Assembly: GCA_963759545.1 (NCBI GenBank)
Contig: CAVXAB010000016.1
Coordinates: 16,436-80,435, forward strand
Direction of reading: 5' to 3'
Origin: Trebonia sp963759545
GTDB taxonomy: Bacteria > Actinomycetota > Actinomycetes > Streptosporangiales > Streptosporangiaceae
DNA length: 64,000 nucleotides
Every line of letters begins with the position of its first letter. The first letter of the stretch is position 1. A program made the position numbers and the translations under genes. The notes beneath the pieces were generated by a model, which had not been told where the DNA came from, ran no database searches, and worked only from the letters and a program-made list of their open reading frames with translations. Shown in pieces: positions 52,788 through 60,743 of this stretch.

Positions 52788-53510
52788 GTGAGCAGGACGC
52801 ATCGGCTTGACCTGGACGACCAGACGCTGCGCGAGTGGGACGCGGTGGTGCTCGACTCCGGACCGGACGGGATCGTCCTCGACCGGTCCGCCTTTTACCC
52901 GGGCGGCGGCGGCCAGCCGCCGGACCACGGCGTGCTGCTGTGGGGCGGGGTGCAGACCCGCATCGTCGATGCCCGCAAGGGAAACGACGACGTGTACCTC
53001 GTCCCGCTGGACACCGACCCGCTGCCACCCGTCGGCACGAGCGTGCGCGGCGCGGTGGAAGACGACAGGCGCACCGCGCTGATGCGCACCCACTCCGGCC
53101 TGCACGTGCTGTGCGGCGTGGTGTTCCGCGACTTCGGCGCGCTGGTCACCGGCGGCAACATGGAGCCACTGGTCGCCAGGATGGACTTCAACCTCGAGGC
53201 CGTGCCGCCCGGCTTCAAGGAGGCCGTCGCGGACGCCTGCAACGCCGAGCTTCGCGCCGACCGCAGGATCGACGTCCGCTCGCTGCCACGCGACGAGGCG
53301 TTTCAGATCCCCGACATCATCAGGACCGCGACCAACCTGGTCCCAGAGGACGTCAAGGAGGTGCGGATCGTGGACATCGTCGGCCTCGACCAGCAGGCCG
53401 ACGGCGGCACCCACGTGGCGTCCACGTCCCAGGTCGGCCACATCGCCGTCGTCAAGGTCGAGAACAAGGGCAAGGGCTTCCGCCGCTTGCGCATCGCGAT
53501 CGGCGACTAG
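52788..53510 (+). CDS. Alanyl-tRNA editing protein, AlaX type
   Basis: Free-standing homologue of the AlaRS editing domain, which hydrolyses mischarged Ser- or Gly-tRNA(Ala). 240 residues. Conserved are AFYPGGGGQPPDHGVLLWGG, the zinc motif HxxxH in MRTHSGLHVLCGVVF, and GLDQQADGGTHVASTSQVG. In the last motif the usual Cys (CGGTH) is Asp, leaving three of four zinc ligands obvious. The C-terminal KVENKGKGFRRLRIAI is typical. GTG 52788 lies 6 bp after TAGGCT, so the message is probably leaderless. birA follows 13 bp after the stop. Confidence 0.88.
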   Translation: MSRTHRLDLDDQTLREWDAVVLDSGPDGIVLDRSAFYPGGGGQPPDHGVLLWGGVQTRIVDARKGNDDVYLVPLDTDPLPPVGTSVRGAVEDDRRTALMRTHSGLHVLCGVVFRDFGALVTGGNMEPLVARMDFNLEAVPPGFKEAVADACNAELRADRRIDVRSLPRDEAFQIPDIIRTATNLVPEDVKEVRIVDIVGLDQQADGGTHVASTSQVGHIAVVKVENKGKGFRRLRIAIGD

Positions 53511-53523
53511 GAATCCGGACTCG

Positions 53524-54344
53524 ATGATGGACGAGGGCATGCTGCGAGCCAAGGCGCTCGGCGGCTTCTGGACGGCGCTCGACGTGGTGGCGTCGACCGG
53601 CTCCACCAACGTCGACCTGCTCGCGCGGGCCGCCGGTGACCCAGCCGGCCCAGAGGGACAGGTCCTTGTCGCGGAGGAGCAGACGGCCGGGCGAGGCCGG
53701 CTTGGCCGGACCTGGACGAGCGTGCCCGGCGCGTCGCTGACGTTCTCGGTGCTGCTGCGGCCCGCCACCGTGCCGGCCGCCCGGCGCGGCTGGCTGGCCC
53801 TGCTGGCCGGCGTCGCGGTCGCGTCCGCCGTGCGCTCCGTGACGGCGGCGTTGGCGGCGGCGTTGCCGCGGTGCTGAAGTGGCCGAACGACGTCCTCGTC
53901 GGAGACCGCAAGCTCGCGGGCATCCTTGCCGAGCAGTCACCCGACGGCTCGGCGGTGGTGATCGGCACGGGCATCAACGTGGCGACCCCGGCCGACGCGC
54001 TCCCCGTCTCCCCGACCGGCCTTGCCGGGACGTCGCTCCTCGAGGAGGGCGCCACGGTGGCTCGCGAGGCGCTGCTGCTCGAGGTGCTGCGCCAGCTTGA
54101 GCGGTGGTACGTCGCCTTCCGCGCCGACCCGGACCCGGTGCGCACCGGCCTGCTCGACGCCTACCGTCCGCTCTGCGTCACCCTGGGGCAGAAGGTGCGG
54201 GTCGAGCTCCCGATCGGCCGCTTCATGACGGGTGTCGCCAGGGGCATTGACCCCGACGGCCGGCTTCTTATCGCCGATAATCCGGGCGATCCGCCCATGG
54301 CGATCTCGGCAGGCGACGTGGTCCACGTCCGGGCGGCGCCGTAG
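53524..54344 (+). CDS. birA: Biotin--[acetyl-CoA-carboxylase] ligase, one frame shift in this sequence
   Basis: Attaches biotin to carboxylase alpha subunits. It lacks a DNA-binding domain, so it is the non-regulatory type. The first frame gives FWTALDVVASTGSTNVDLLA, LVAEEQTAGRGRLGRTWTS (biotin/ATP loop) and SLTFSVLLRP. The second gives the catalytic VLKWPNDVLVGDRKLAGILA, VVIGTGINVATP and GTSLLEEGATVAREALLLEV. The shift lies in the repetitive GGCGGCG stretch at about 53843-53867; GVAAVLKWPND reads through in the second frame. It is an essential enzyme with conservation on both sides, so an indel artefact is likely. Confidence 0.92.
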
Positions 54345-54417
54345 GGGCCGGTGCGCTGGACGGTGCGCCGGGCCCGGCCTCGTGGCCGAACCGGGCGGGC
54401 GGCCCTACCATGTCCCT

Positions 54418-54966
54418 ATGGGTCAAGACCGCTCCCTTGCGGTGGGCGAGGAGTCCGTCAAGATACTTCACCCGCACTGGAAGACGCTCGCGGTGCCGGT
54501 CGTTCTCGCGTTCGTCGTCGTCGCCGTGCTGCTGGTGGGCGAGGTGCTCATCCCGGCGAGCAACGCGGCGGCGATCGAGCGGCTCGTGCTCGCCGTGGTC
54601 GCCATCGCGCTTTTCATGTGGTGGCTGATGTACCCGATCCTGGCCTGGCGGACCACGGCCTACGAGCTGACGACCAGGCGGCTGCGGCTGCGTAGCGGCA
54701 TCCTCACGCGCAACGGGCGGGACATCCCGCTGTCGCGGATCACCGACGTCTCCTTCCGTAAGGGGCTGCTTGATCGGCTGCTCGGCTCAGGCACCCTGGT
54801 CGTGGAGTCCGCTGGGGAGCACGGCGAGCTGACACTGACCGAGATCCCGCACGTAGAGCGGGTGTCGGCCCTGCTTTTTCAGCTGGTCGAGGATGAGCGG
54901 CTGCGCGATGACCGGCTCGGGCCGCCCGATCAGGGTGACTACGGCGGCCGGCCGATGCTCAACTGA
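54418..54966 (+). CDS. PH-domain (bPH2, YdbT-like) membrane protein
   Basis: 182 residues from ATG 54418. Two hydrophobic segments (TLAVPVVLAFVVVAVLLVGE and LVLAVVAIALFMWWLMYPIL) precede a bacterial PH domain: AYELTTRRLRLRSGILTRNG, DIPLSRITDVSFRKGLLDRL, GSGTLVVESAGEHGELTLTE and IPHVERVSALLFQLVEDE. The frame is open further upstream but overlaps birA. TACCAT ends 5 bp before the start, consistent with a leaderless transcript. Genes of this kind often follow birA in actinobacteria. Function unknown. Confidence 0.85.
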   Translation: MGQDRSLAVGEESVKILHPHWKTLAVPVVLAFVVVAVLLVGEVLIPASNAAAIERLVLAVVAIALFMWWLMYPILAWRTTAYELTTRRLRLRSGILTRNGRDIPLSRITDVSFRKGLLDRLLGSGTLVVESAGEHGELTLTEIPHVERVSALLFQLVEDERLRDDRLGPPDQGDYGGRPMLN

Positions 54967-55035
54967 CATCAAGTCCCTGACGATGACAGCGCGGCATAGG
55001 ATGCATCCCTTTTACCGTGGCTTTACTATCTACTT

Positions 55036-55710
55036 ATGACCTGTGTGCTGCTCGCTGAGGACGACACCTCCATTTCCGAGCCGCTGTCCCGCGCCCTGCG
55101 CAGGGAGGGCTACCAGGTTGAGGTCACAGAAGACGGGCCGACGACGCTCGGGCGCGCGCTGTCGGACGGGATCGACCTGATCCTGCTGGATATCGGGCTA
55201 CCGGAGCTTGACGGCCTTGAGGTGTGCCGCCGGGTCCGCGCCGAGGGGAACGGGGTCCCCGTGCTGATCCTCACCGCCAGGGCGGACGAGGTAGACACCG
55301 TCGTGGGCCTCGACGCCGGGGCAGACGACTACGTGACCAAGCCCTTCAGGCTCGCGGAGCTGCTCGCCCGGGTCCGGGCCCTGCTGCGGCGCGGGACGGC
55401 CGAGGTGCCTGGCACGGTGCGCGGCGTGCGGGTAGACGCGGAGGCGCGCCGCGCCTGGCACGGCGACATCGAGCTCGACCTGACCACGAAGGAGTTCGAC
55501 CTCCTGTGGATTCTGCTGCGGGACGCGGGCAAGGTCGTCACCAGGGAGCAGATCATGCGCGAGGTCTGGGACGCCAAGTGGTGGACGTCCACCAAGACGC
55601 TTGACATGCACATCTCCTGGCTGCGCAGAAAGCTCGGCGACGACGCGCACCACCCCAGGTACATCACGACCGTGCGCGGTGTCGGCTTCAGGTTCGAGCG
55701 CGGGGATTGA
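55036..55710 (+). CDS. OmpR-family response regulator
   Basis: 224 residues. The receiver has VLLAEDDTSISEPLSRALRR, the phospho-Asp in IDLILLDIGLPELDGLEV, VLILTARADE and GADDYVTKPFRLAELL. The winged helix has LTTKEFDLLWILLRDAGKVV, IMREVWDAKWWTSTKTLDMH and HPRYITTVRGVGFRFE. TACTAT lies 6 bp before ATG 55036. A G-rich spacer of about 200 bp separates it from its likely kinase. Confidence 0.92.
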   Translation: MTCVLLAEDDTSISEPLSRALRREGYQVEVTEDGPTTLGRALSDGIDLILLDIGLPELDGLEVCRRVRAEGNGVPVLILTARADEVDTVVGLDAGADDYVTKPFRLAELLARVRALLRRGTAEVPGTVRGVRVDAEARRAWHGDIELDLTTKEFDLLWILLRDAGKVVTREQIMREVWDAKWWTSTKTLDMHISWLRRKLGDDAHHPRYITTVRGVGFRFERGD

Positions 55711-55914
55711 GATGGAGATGCTCGGAGGGGCACCAGGGGGAAATAGCAGCGGACCAAGAACGGCAACCACCGGATACGTACTCGGCGCCGCAGGCGCCGT
55801 CCCGGGGCTTGCCCCGGCGAGGGGGTTACGGGGGAGGGACTCCCCCGTGCTCGGGGGGGTCACCGGGGGGACGGCCCCCGGGGGAGGTACAGCCATCCCC
55901 CCGGGGGAGGTAGC
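55711..55914. other. G-rich spacer between response regulator and histidine kinase genes
   Basis: 204 bp with many runs of five to seven G and several of C, notably between about 55810 and 55910. It could form G-quadruplexes or GC hairpins. An open frame crosses it in a third frame but looks like composition only. The kinase start at 55915 has GGGGGAGG a few bases upstream within this stretch. Confidence 0.6.
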
Positions 55915-56922
55915 GTGCGGAGGCGGCTTTGGCTGTCCGCGGCGGCCGTTGCGATTGCCGCGGTGCTCGTCGCCGCCGTGCCGGTGCTCGTCGTCGTCGC
56001 GATCCGCGACCCTGCCCTGCTCGCGCTCGGCCTCCCGCTCCTGGCGGTGGCGGTCGCCGGGGCCATAGTCCTCGCCCGCCTCGTGGCCGAACGGGCCGCC
56101 AGGCCGGTGGAGGAGCTCGCGGAGGCGGCGGGCCGGCTGGGCACCGGTGACCCGCGCCCGGTCGGCCGCCGTTACGGCTTGGCAGAGCTTGACCAGGTCG
56201 CCGACGGCCTGGACAGCGCCTCCCGGCGGGTCACGAACCTGCTGACCGCCGACCGCGAGCTGGCGATCGACGCCTCCCACCAGCTCCGCACGCCGCTGAC
56301 CGCCCTGTCGATGCGGCTCGAGGAGATGATCGCCTCGGCGGATGTCCCCGACGTGGTCAGGGAGGAAGGCACCGCCGCGCTCGCGCAGGCCGAGCGGCTC
56401 GCCGAGGTAGTGACTCACCTGCTGAGCCCGGCCCGCCGGGTGGGTGCCGGGTCGGCGGGACTGATCAGCGTCGACAAGATCGTGCTGCAGCAGATCACCG
56501 AGTGGGAACCCGCCTTCCGCAGGGCCGGCCGGAAGATGGTGCTCATCGGTGAGTCCAGGCTCCAGGCCTACGTCACCCCTGGCGGCCTGGCCCAGGTCAT
56601 CGCGACGCTGCTGGACAACGCGCTCATGCACGGCAAGGGCACGGTGACGATCCGCAGGACGCAGTCGGCAAGCTCGGTCGTGATCGAGGTCGAGGACGAG
56701 GGCGACGGGGTGCCTGCCGAGCTGGTCTCCCGGATCTTCGAGCGCAGCGTGAGCGGCCGGCCGGAAGGCACGGGGCTTGGCCTCGCGCTTGCGCGGACGA
56801 TGACGACCGCCGACGGCGGCCGGATCGTACTCGCCCGCCGCAGGCCGCCGGTGTTCGCGGTGTTCCTGCCGCGCAACCCGCCGTCCGGCCACGCGAAGTC
56901 ACGCAGGACCGGCCCCGCTTAA
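55915..56922 (+). CDS. Sensor histidine kinase with short sensor region
   Basis: 335 residues from GTG 55915. Two adjacent membrane segments (LSAAAVAIAAVLVAAVPVLV and LLALGLPLLAVAVAGAIVLA) with almost nothing between them, then HAMP (ARLVAERAARPVEELAEAAG), HisKA with the phospho-His in AIDASHQLRTPLTALSMRLE, and an ATPase with VIATLLDNALMHGKGTVTI, VEDEGDGVPAELVSRIFERS and GTGLGLALARTMTTADGGRI. The lack of an outer loop suggests intramembrane sensing. It pairs with the regulator at 55036. Confidence 0.9.
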   Translation: MRRRLWLSAAAVAIAAVLVAAVPVLVVVAIRDPALLALGLPLLAVAVAGAIVLARLVAERAARPVEELAEAAGRLGTGDPRPVGRRYGLAELDQVADGLDSASRRVTNLLTADRELAIDASHQLRTPLTALSMRLEEMIASADVPDVVREEGTAALAQAERLAEVVTHLLSPARRVGAGSAGLISVDKIVLQQITEWEPAFRRAGRKMVLIGESRLQAYVTPGGLAQVIATLLDNALMHGKGTVTIRRTQSASSVVIEVEDEGDGVPAELVSRIFERSVSGRPEGTGLGLALARTMTTADGGRIVLARRRPPVFAVFLPRNPPSGHAKSRRTGPA

Positions 56923-56934
56923 ATCCCGGAGTCC

Positions 56935-57693
56935 TTAGCTCTTGCGGTGGCGGCCGCCGCCTGACGGGCGCGGCGGCGCCGTCGGTGCCTTGCGCGGGGC
57001 GGCCGCCGGCCGGGGGGTGCCCAGGGCCGGCGCGGGGAAGGGAGCGGGCTGGGGGGCCGGGGCGCCCACGCGGGATGGGCCTGGTGCCTGGTTCCAGGCG
57101 GCCGCGGGTTGCCGTGCCCAGGGGGATGAGTACGTCGGCGCCGGGAGCGGTGCCTGGACGGCCGCCTCCGCTGGGACGAGGAACGCCGGGTCAAGCTCCC
57201 ACGGCGGGTAGTCGGGGAACGCGGGGGCGTCGGGCAGTGGCGTCGCCGCGGACGTGCCCTCCGGGTCGAGGAACACCCACTTGCGGTACGCGTAGAACCG
57301 GAAGATCGTGCCGAGTCCGGTGCCGATGAAGCTCGCCGCGTTGTACTCGAGCGGGCCGCGCAACCCCATGACGTACGTCACGAGGCCGATCACGGCCTCC
57401 GCGATGAGCAGGCCCACGACGTTGAGCACGAAGAACAGCACCGCCTCGCGCCGCATCGACTGGTTCTCCCGCTCCCTGAACGTCCAGAACCTGGAACCCA
57501 GGTAGGTGAACAGCGTCGCGAGGGTGACGGAGACGGCCTTGGCCGCCAGCGGCTCGAAGTGGTACTTGCTGTGCAGCAGGGCGGCGCCGCCGAGGTCGAT
57601 CACGGTGCCGAGGCCACCGACAACCAGGAACTTGAGTATCTCGGGCAGCATCGTGCGGACACGGGAGTACAAGCCGGGGGCTGTGAAGGCCAT
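56935..57693 (-). CDS. GtrA-family membrane protein with Pro/Ala-rich tail
   Basis: 252 residues. Four transmembrane segments in the first 130 residues: EILKFLVVGGLGTVIDLGGA, AVSVTLATLFTYLGSRFWTF, VLFFVLNVVGLLIAEAVIGL and SFIGTGLGTIFRFYAYRKWV. These match GtrA/flippase-like proteins linked to lipid-bound sugar transfer across the membrane. The last 110 residues are low-complexity Pro/Ala and end in GGGRHRKS. It is convergent with the histidine kinase 12 bp away. The substrate is unknown. Confidence 0.88.
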   Translation of the reverse strand: MAFTAPGLYSRVRTMLPEILKFLVVGGLGTVIDLGGAALLHSKYHFEPLAAKAVSVTLATLFTYLGSRFWTFRERENQSMRREAVLFFVLNVVGLLIAEAVIGLVTYVMGLRGPLEYNAASFIGTGLGTIFRFYAYRKWVFLDPEGTSAATPLPDAPAFPDYPPWELDPAFLVPAEAAVQAPLPAPTYSSPWARQPAAAWNQAPGPSRVGAPAPQPAPFPAPALGTPRPAAAPRKAPTAPPRPSGGGRHRKS

Positions 57694-57803
57694 GCGCGGT
57701 TTGCCCCTTTCGTTATGATCGCACTGCTACGGTATTCGCCCGACTTAGCGCGCCGTTATGAGTTGCCTGAATTGTTGTTGAGCGATATCGGCGTCATCAG
57801 CAG

Positions 57804-57841
57804 AGATACCCCTGGTGTCACGCGTGACACCAGGGGTATCT
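57804..57841 (-). terminator. Perfect 38-nt palindromic terminator after the NCS1 permease gene
   Basis: AGATACCCCTGGTGTCACG (57804-57822) is followed immediately by its exact complement (57823-57841), 25 bp beyond the permease stop on the minus strand. It also insulates the gtrA promoter region. Confidence 0.75.
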
Positions 57842-57866
57842 GTGCCGTGGTTAGGCGGTCTGCGGG

Positions 57867-59270
57867 CTAGGCGGCGCGGGCGCGGGCCTGGCGGTCGGCG
57901 ATCAGCCGCCAGGTGAGGTAGATCACGGCGGTGAGCACGAAGCCGACCTCGAACGTGAGGTCGCCGGTGTCGGGCGCGTGCGTCGGCACCAGGCCGATGT
58001 ACTTCGTCTGGTTGGAGAAGAGCCAGATCGAGATGCCAGCCCCCACCAGCATCGCCACCGGGCCGGCCCAGTTGGTGTACTTCCGGTTGAACAGCAGGTG
58101 CTCGATCTGTGCCGGGTCCTGGCGGCGGCGCAGGTACATGTCGCAGAACATGACCGCCAGCCAGGGAGCGATCCAGTAGGCGATGATCAGCAGGAAGTTG
58201 TTGTAGTCGGAGCCCGCGTTGTGCAGGCCCGCCCAGCCGACGAAGAAGCCGATCGCGCCGAAGCCCAGGGCGACGATGGCCCGCCGCGCCGCCAGCGGCA
58301 GCTTGAAGCCGATCGCCGTGAACGAGATCGCGCCGGAGTAGATGTTGAGCGCGTTGGCGGCGATACCCCCGATAACGATGGCAAGCAGCGTCAGGTCGCG
58401 CAGCCAGGTCGGGAAGATGCCGGTCCAGCCGGCCGTCGGGTTGGCGTTAGACACTACGCCCGCGATAGTGCCGGCCGCGGCGCCGACCGTCTCAAGCAGC
58501 ACACAAGACAGCAGCAGGCCGAGTCCGGCCCAGAAGGCAATCGCCTTCTTGTCGGCGTCGGGCTTGAAGTACCGCGTGTAGTCCGAGGCGTAGGGGTTCC
58601 ACCCCACCGCGTAGCCGAACGTCGCGCCGAGTTCGATCAGGAACGCGCCGGGAATGGTCTGGTGGGTCGCGCCTGGGTGTGCCTTAGACAGAGTCCACGC
58701 CGAGGCGATCAGGAAGATAATGACGAGAACCGGGAAGGCGTACCGTTCAAATGCGTGGATCAAGTTGTAACCGAGGAACGCCACCGCGAGCTGTAGCGCC
58801 ACCACGATGAGCAGGCAGAGCACTTCTGGCAGGTGGGTAAGCGCGTTCAACGCAAGCGCGCCGCTCACGCTGTTCACCGCGAACCAGCCGATGCCGGCGA
58901 CCACCGAGTTGATTCCCGCGGGCAGGGCATTGCCCCAGTAACCGAAGCCACGGCGGCTGAGCACCATCTGCGGTACCCCGTACTGCGGGCCGCTGGTCGA
59001 CAAGATGCCCTGGGTAATCGAGCCGAGCGCGGTGCCGATGACGATCGCGAGGAACGTCTCCCAGAAGCTGAGGCCAAGCAGGATGCCAAGCAGGCCGACG
59101 AAGACGGTCGCGAACTCCATGTTCGGCGAGGTCCAGGTCCAGAAAAGCTGCAAGGGGCGCCCGTGCCGCTCGTTGAGCGGTATGAACTCCGCTCCGCCGG
59201 GTTCGACGGCGATGATCTTGTCGCCGTAGGTTCCTTCTCTGACTTCAACGTCGTCGCTAAGCGCTGTCAT
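57867..59270 (-). CDS. NCS1-family purine/cytosine permease
   Basis: 467 residues from ATG 59270, which has AGGGAGAA just upstream; the open frame beyond it is not coding. About 12 transmembrane segments: FWTWTSPNMEFATVFVGLLG (typical NCS1 first helix), GSITQGILSTSGPQYGVPQM, GYNLIHAFERYAFPVLVIIF, GWNPYASDYTRYFKPDADKK and YWIAPWLAVMFCDMYLRRRQ. Members import nucleobases or related compounds with H+ or Na+. It is divergent from purK with 177 bp between, which fits a link to purine supply, but the substrate is not shown. Confidence 0.88.
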   Translation of the reverse strand: MTALSDDVEVREGTYGDKIIAVEPGGAEFIPLNERHGRPLQLFWTWTSPNMEFATVFVGLLGILLGLSFWETFLAIVIGTALGSITQGILSTSGPQYGVPQMVLSRRGFGYWGNALPAGINSVVAGIGWFAVNSVSGALALNALTHLPEVLCLLIVVALQLAVAFLGYNLIHAFERYAFPVLVIIFLIASAWTLSKAHPGATHQTIPGAFLIELGATFGYAVGWNPYASDYTRYFKPDADKKAIAFWAGLGLLLSCVLLETVGAAAGTIAGVVSNANPTAGWTGIFPTWLRDLTLLAIVIGGIAANALNIYSGAISFTAIGFKLPLAARRAIVALGFGAIGFFVGWAGLHNAGSDYNNFLLIIAYWIAPWLAVMFCDMYLRRRQDPAQIEHLLFNRKYTNWAGPVAMLVGAGISIWLFSNQTKYIGLVPTHAPDTGDLTFEVGFVLTAVIYLTWRLIADRQARARAA

Positions 59271-59411
59271 GGTTCTCCCTGGGGGGCATGCATGGCCAGT
59301 GTGACTGGCCCGAATTACTTCTGGCTCAGCCGGCAGGCGCCGGGCGGGGTCTGGAGTGACTGGCGGGAGGTATGTCGCGACGTTGCGGCCTCGTGTCGCC
59401 ACGTAGGTTGT

Positions 59412-59425
59412 ACCCAGTATTGGGT
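59412..59425. promoter_or_regulatory. Small palindrome in the permease/purK divergent region
   Basis: ACCCA (59412-59416) and TGGGT (59421-59425) around GTAT, just upstream of the TAGGCT box (59435-59440) that precedes the purK GTG by 7 bp. It could be a regulator site acting on purK. Confidence 0.35.
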
Positions 59426-59447
59426 GGTTCCGCGTAGGCTACACGGC

Positions 59448-60656
59448 GTGCTTTCACCGTTGTCACCTGCGGGACCGGTTGGTCCCATCGCGCGGAAGTC
59501 CGGCACCGGGATGCCGGTGGTCGGCATGGTGGGGGGCGGGCAGCTCGCCCGGATGACGGCCGCCGCGGCGGTCGGCCTTGGCGCCACGTTCCGGGTGCTT
59601 TCCGAATCGGAGAAGGAGAGCGCGGCGCTCGTCACGCGTGACGTGACGGTCGGCTCGCACCGGTCCTTGTCTGATATCTCAGCATTTGCAGCCGAGTGTG
59701 ACGTTATCACGTTCGATCATGAGCATGTGCCAGGCCCGATCCTCGCCAAGCTTGAGTCCGACGGAGTCCTGGTCCGCCCGGGCAGCGGCGCCCTCAGGTA
59801 CACCCAGGACAAGCTGGCGATGCGCGAGCGGCTCACCGCGCTTGGCGTGCCGTGCCCGCGGTTCGCGCCGGTTGCGTCGCTCGCCGACGTGGCGGCGTTT
59901 GCCGGCGGGACCTGGCCGGTAGTGCTCAAGGCGGTCAGCGGCGGCTACGACGGCAGGGGCGTCTGGGTCTGCGAGTCCACCGGAGAGCTGGAGGAAGTCC
60001 TCGCGCACGGCATCCCGCTGATGGCCGAGGAGTTCGTGCCGTTCCAGCGTGAGCTGGCGGCGCTGGTCGCCCGGTCACCGTCCGGCCAGGGGGCGGCGTA
60101 CCCGGTGGTGCAGACCGTGCAGGTGGACGGCATCTGCCGGGAGGTGATCGCGCCCGCGCCCGGACTTAGCCAGGACACGGCCGTCGAGGCCGAGGCGATG
60201 GCGCTCAAGATCGCGGCCGAGCTCGGCGTGACCGGCCTGCTCGCCGTCGAGCTGTTCGAGACCAGGCACGGCGGCCTGCTCGTCAACGAGCTCGCCATGC
60301 GGCCGCACAACAGCGGGCACTGGACGATCGAAGGAGCCCGCACGTCCCAGTTCGAGCAGCACCTGCGCGCGGTGCTCGACCTGCCGCTCGGGTCCTGCGC
60401 GCCGCCGGAAGGAACCTTCACCGTCATGGCGAACCTGCTTGGCGGCACCGACCCCGACGTCTTCGACCGCTATATCCACGTGATGGCGGCCGATCCGGCG
60501 GTTAAGGTCCACTTTTACGGTAAGGAAGTTCGCGTCGGGCGGAAAATCGGCCACGTCACGATCGTCGGCGGCCCGGAAGACGACGTGGCGGAGGTCCGTG
60601 ACCGGGCTCGTCGCGCGGCGAGTTACCTCCGCTGGGGAACCGAAGACGGCGATTGA
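59448..60656 (+). CDS. purK: 5-(Carboxyamino)imidazole ribonucleotide synthase
   Basis: Uses ATP and bicarbonate to make N5-CAIR from AIR; PurE, 1.7 kb downstream, is the next enzyme. 402 residues from GTG 59448 (ATG 59511 possible). ATP-grasp features are VVGMVGGGQLARMTAAAAVG, CDVITFDHEHVPGPILAKLE, YTQDKLAMRERLTALGVPCP, WPVVLKAVSGGYDGRGVWVC, GLLAVELFETRHGGLLVNEL and MRPHNSGHWTIEGARTSQFE. TAGGCT 7 bp before the start points to a leaderless mRNA. Confidence 0.95.
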   Translation: MLSPLSPAGPVGPIARKSGTGMPVVGMVGGGQLARMTAAAAVGLGATFRVLSESEKESAALVTRDVTVGSHRSLSDISAFAAECDVITFDHEHVPGPILAKLESDGVLVRPGSGALRYTQDKLAMRERLTALGVPCPRFAPVASLADVAAFAGGTWPVVLKAVSGGYDGRGVWVCESTGELEEVLAHGIPLMAEEFVPFQRELAALVARSPSGQGAAYPVVQTVQVDGICREVIAPAPGLSQDTAVEAEAMALKIAAELGVTGLLAVELFETRHGGLLVNELAMRPHNSGHWTIEGARTSQFEQHLRAVLDLPLGSCAPPEGTFTVMANLLGGTDPDVFDRYIHVMAADPAVKVHFYGKEVRVGRKIGHVTIVGGPEDDVAEVRDRARRAASYLRWGTEDGD

Positions 60657-60743
60657 CAGAAATCCCTGATCAGGCGCACCAAAAGATCATCCGGAACTAT
60701 TCTGTCACAAGATGATTAATGCAGGGCGGTACGTGGAGGTTTC

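Noticed and set aside
55601..56068. Open frame across the G-rich spacer between response regulator and kinase
   Set aside because: The translation is Gly/Pro low complexity and then runs in the wrong frame of the kinase; no ribosome site or family likeness.
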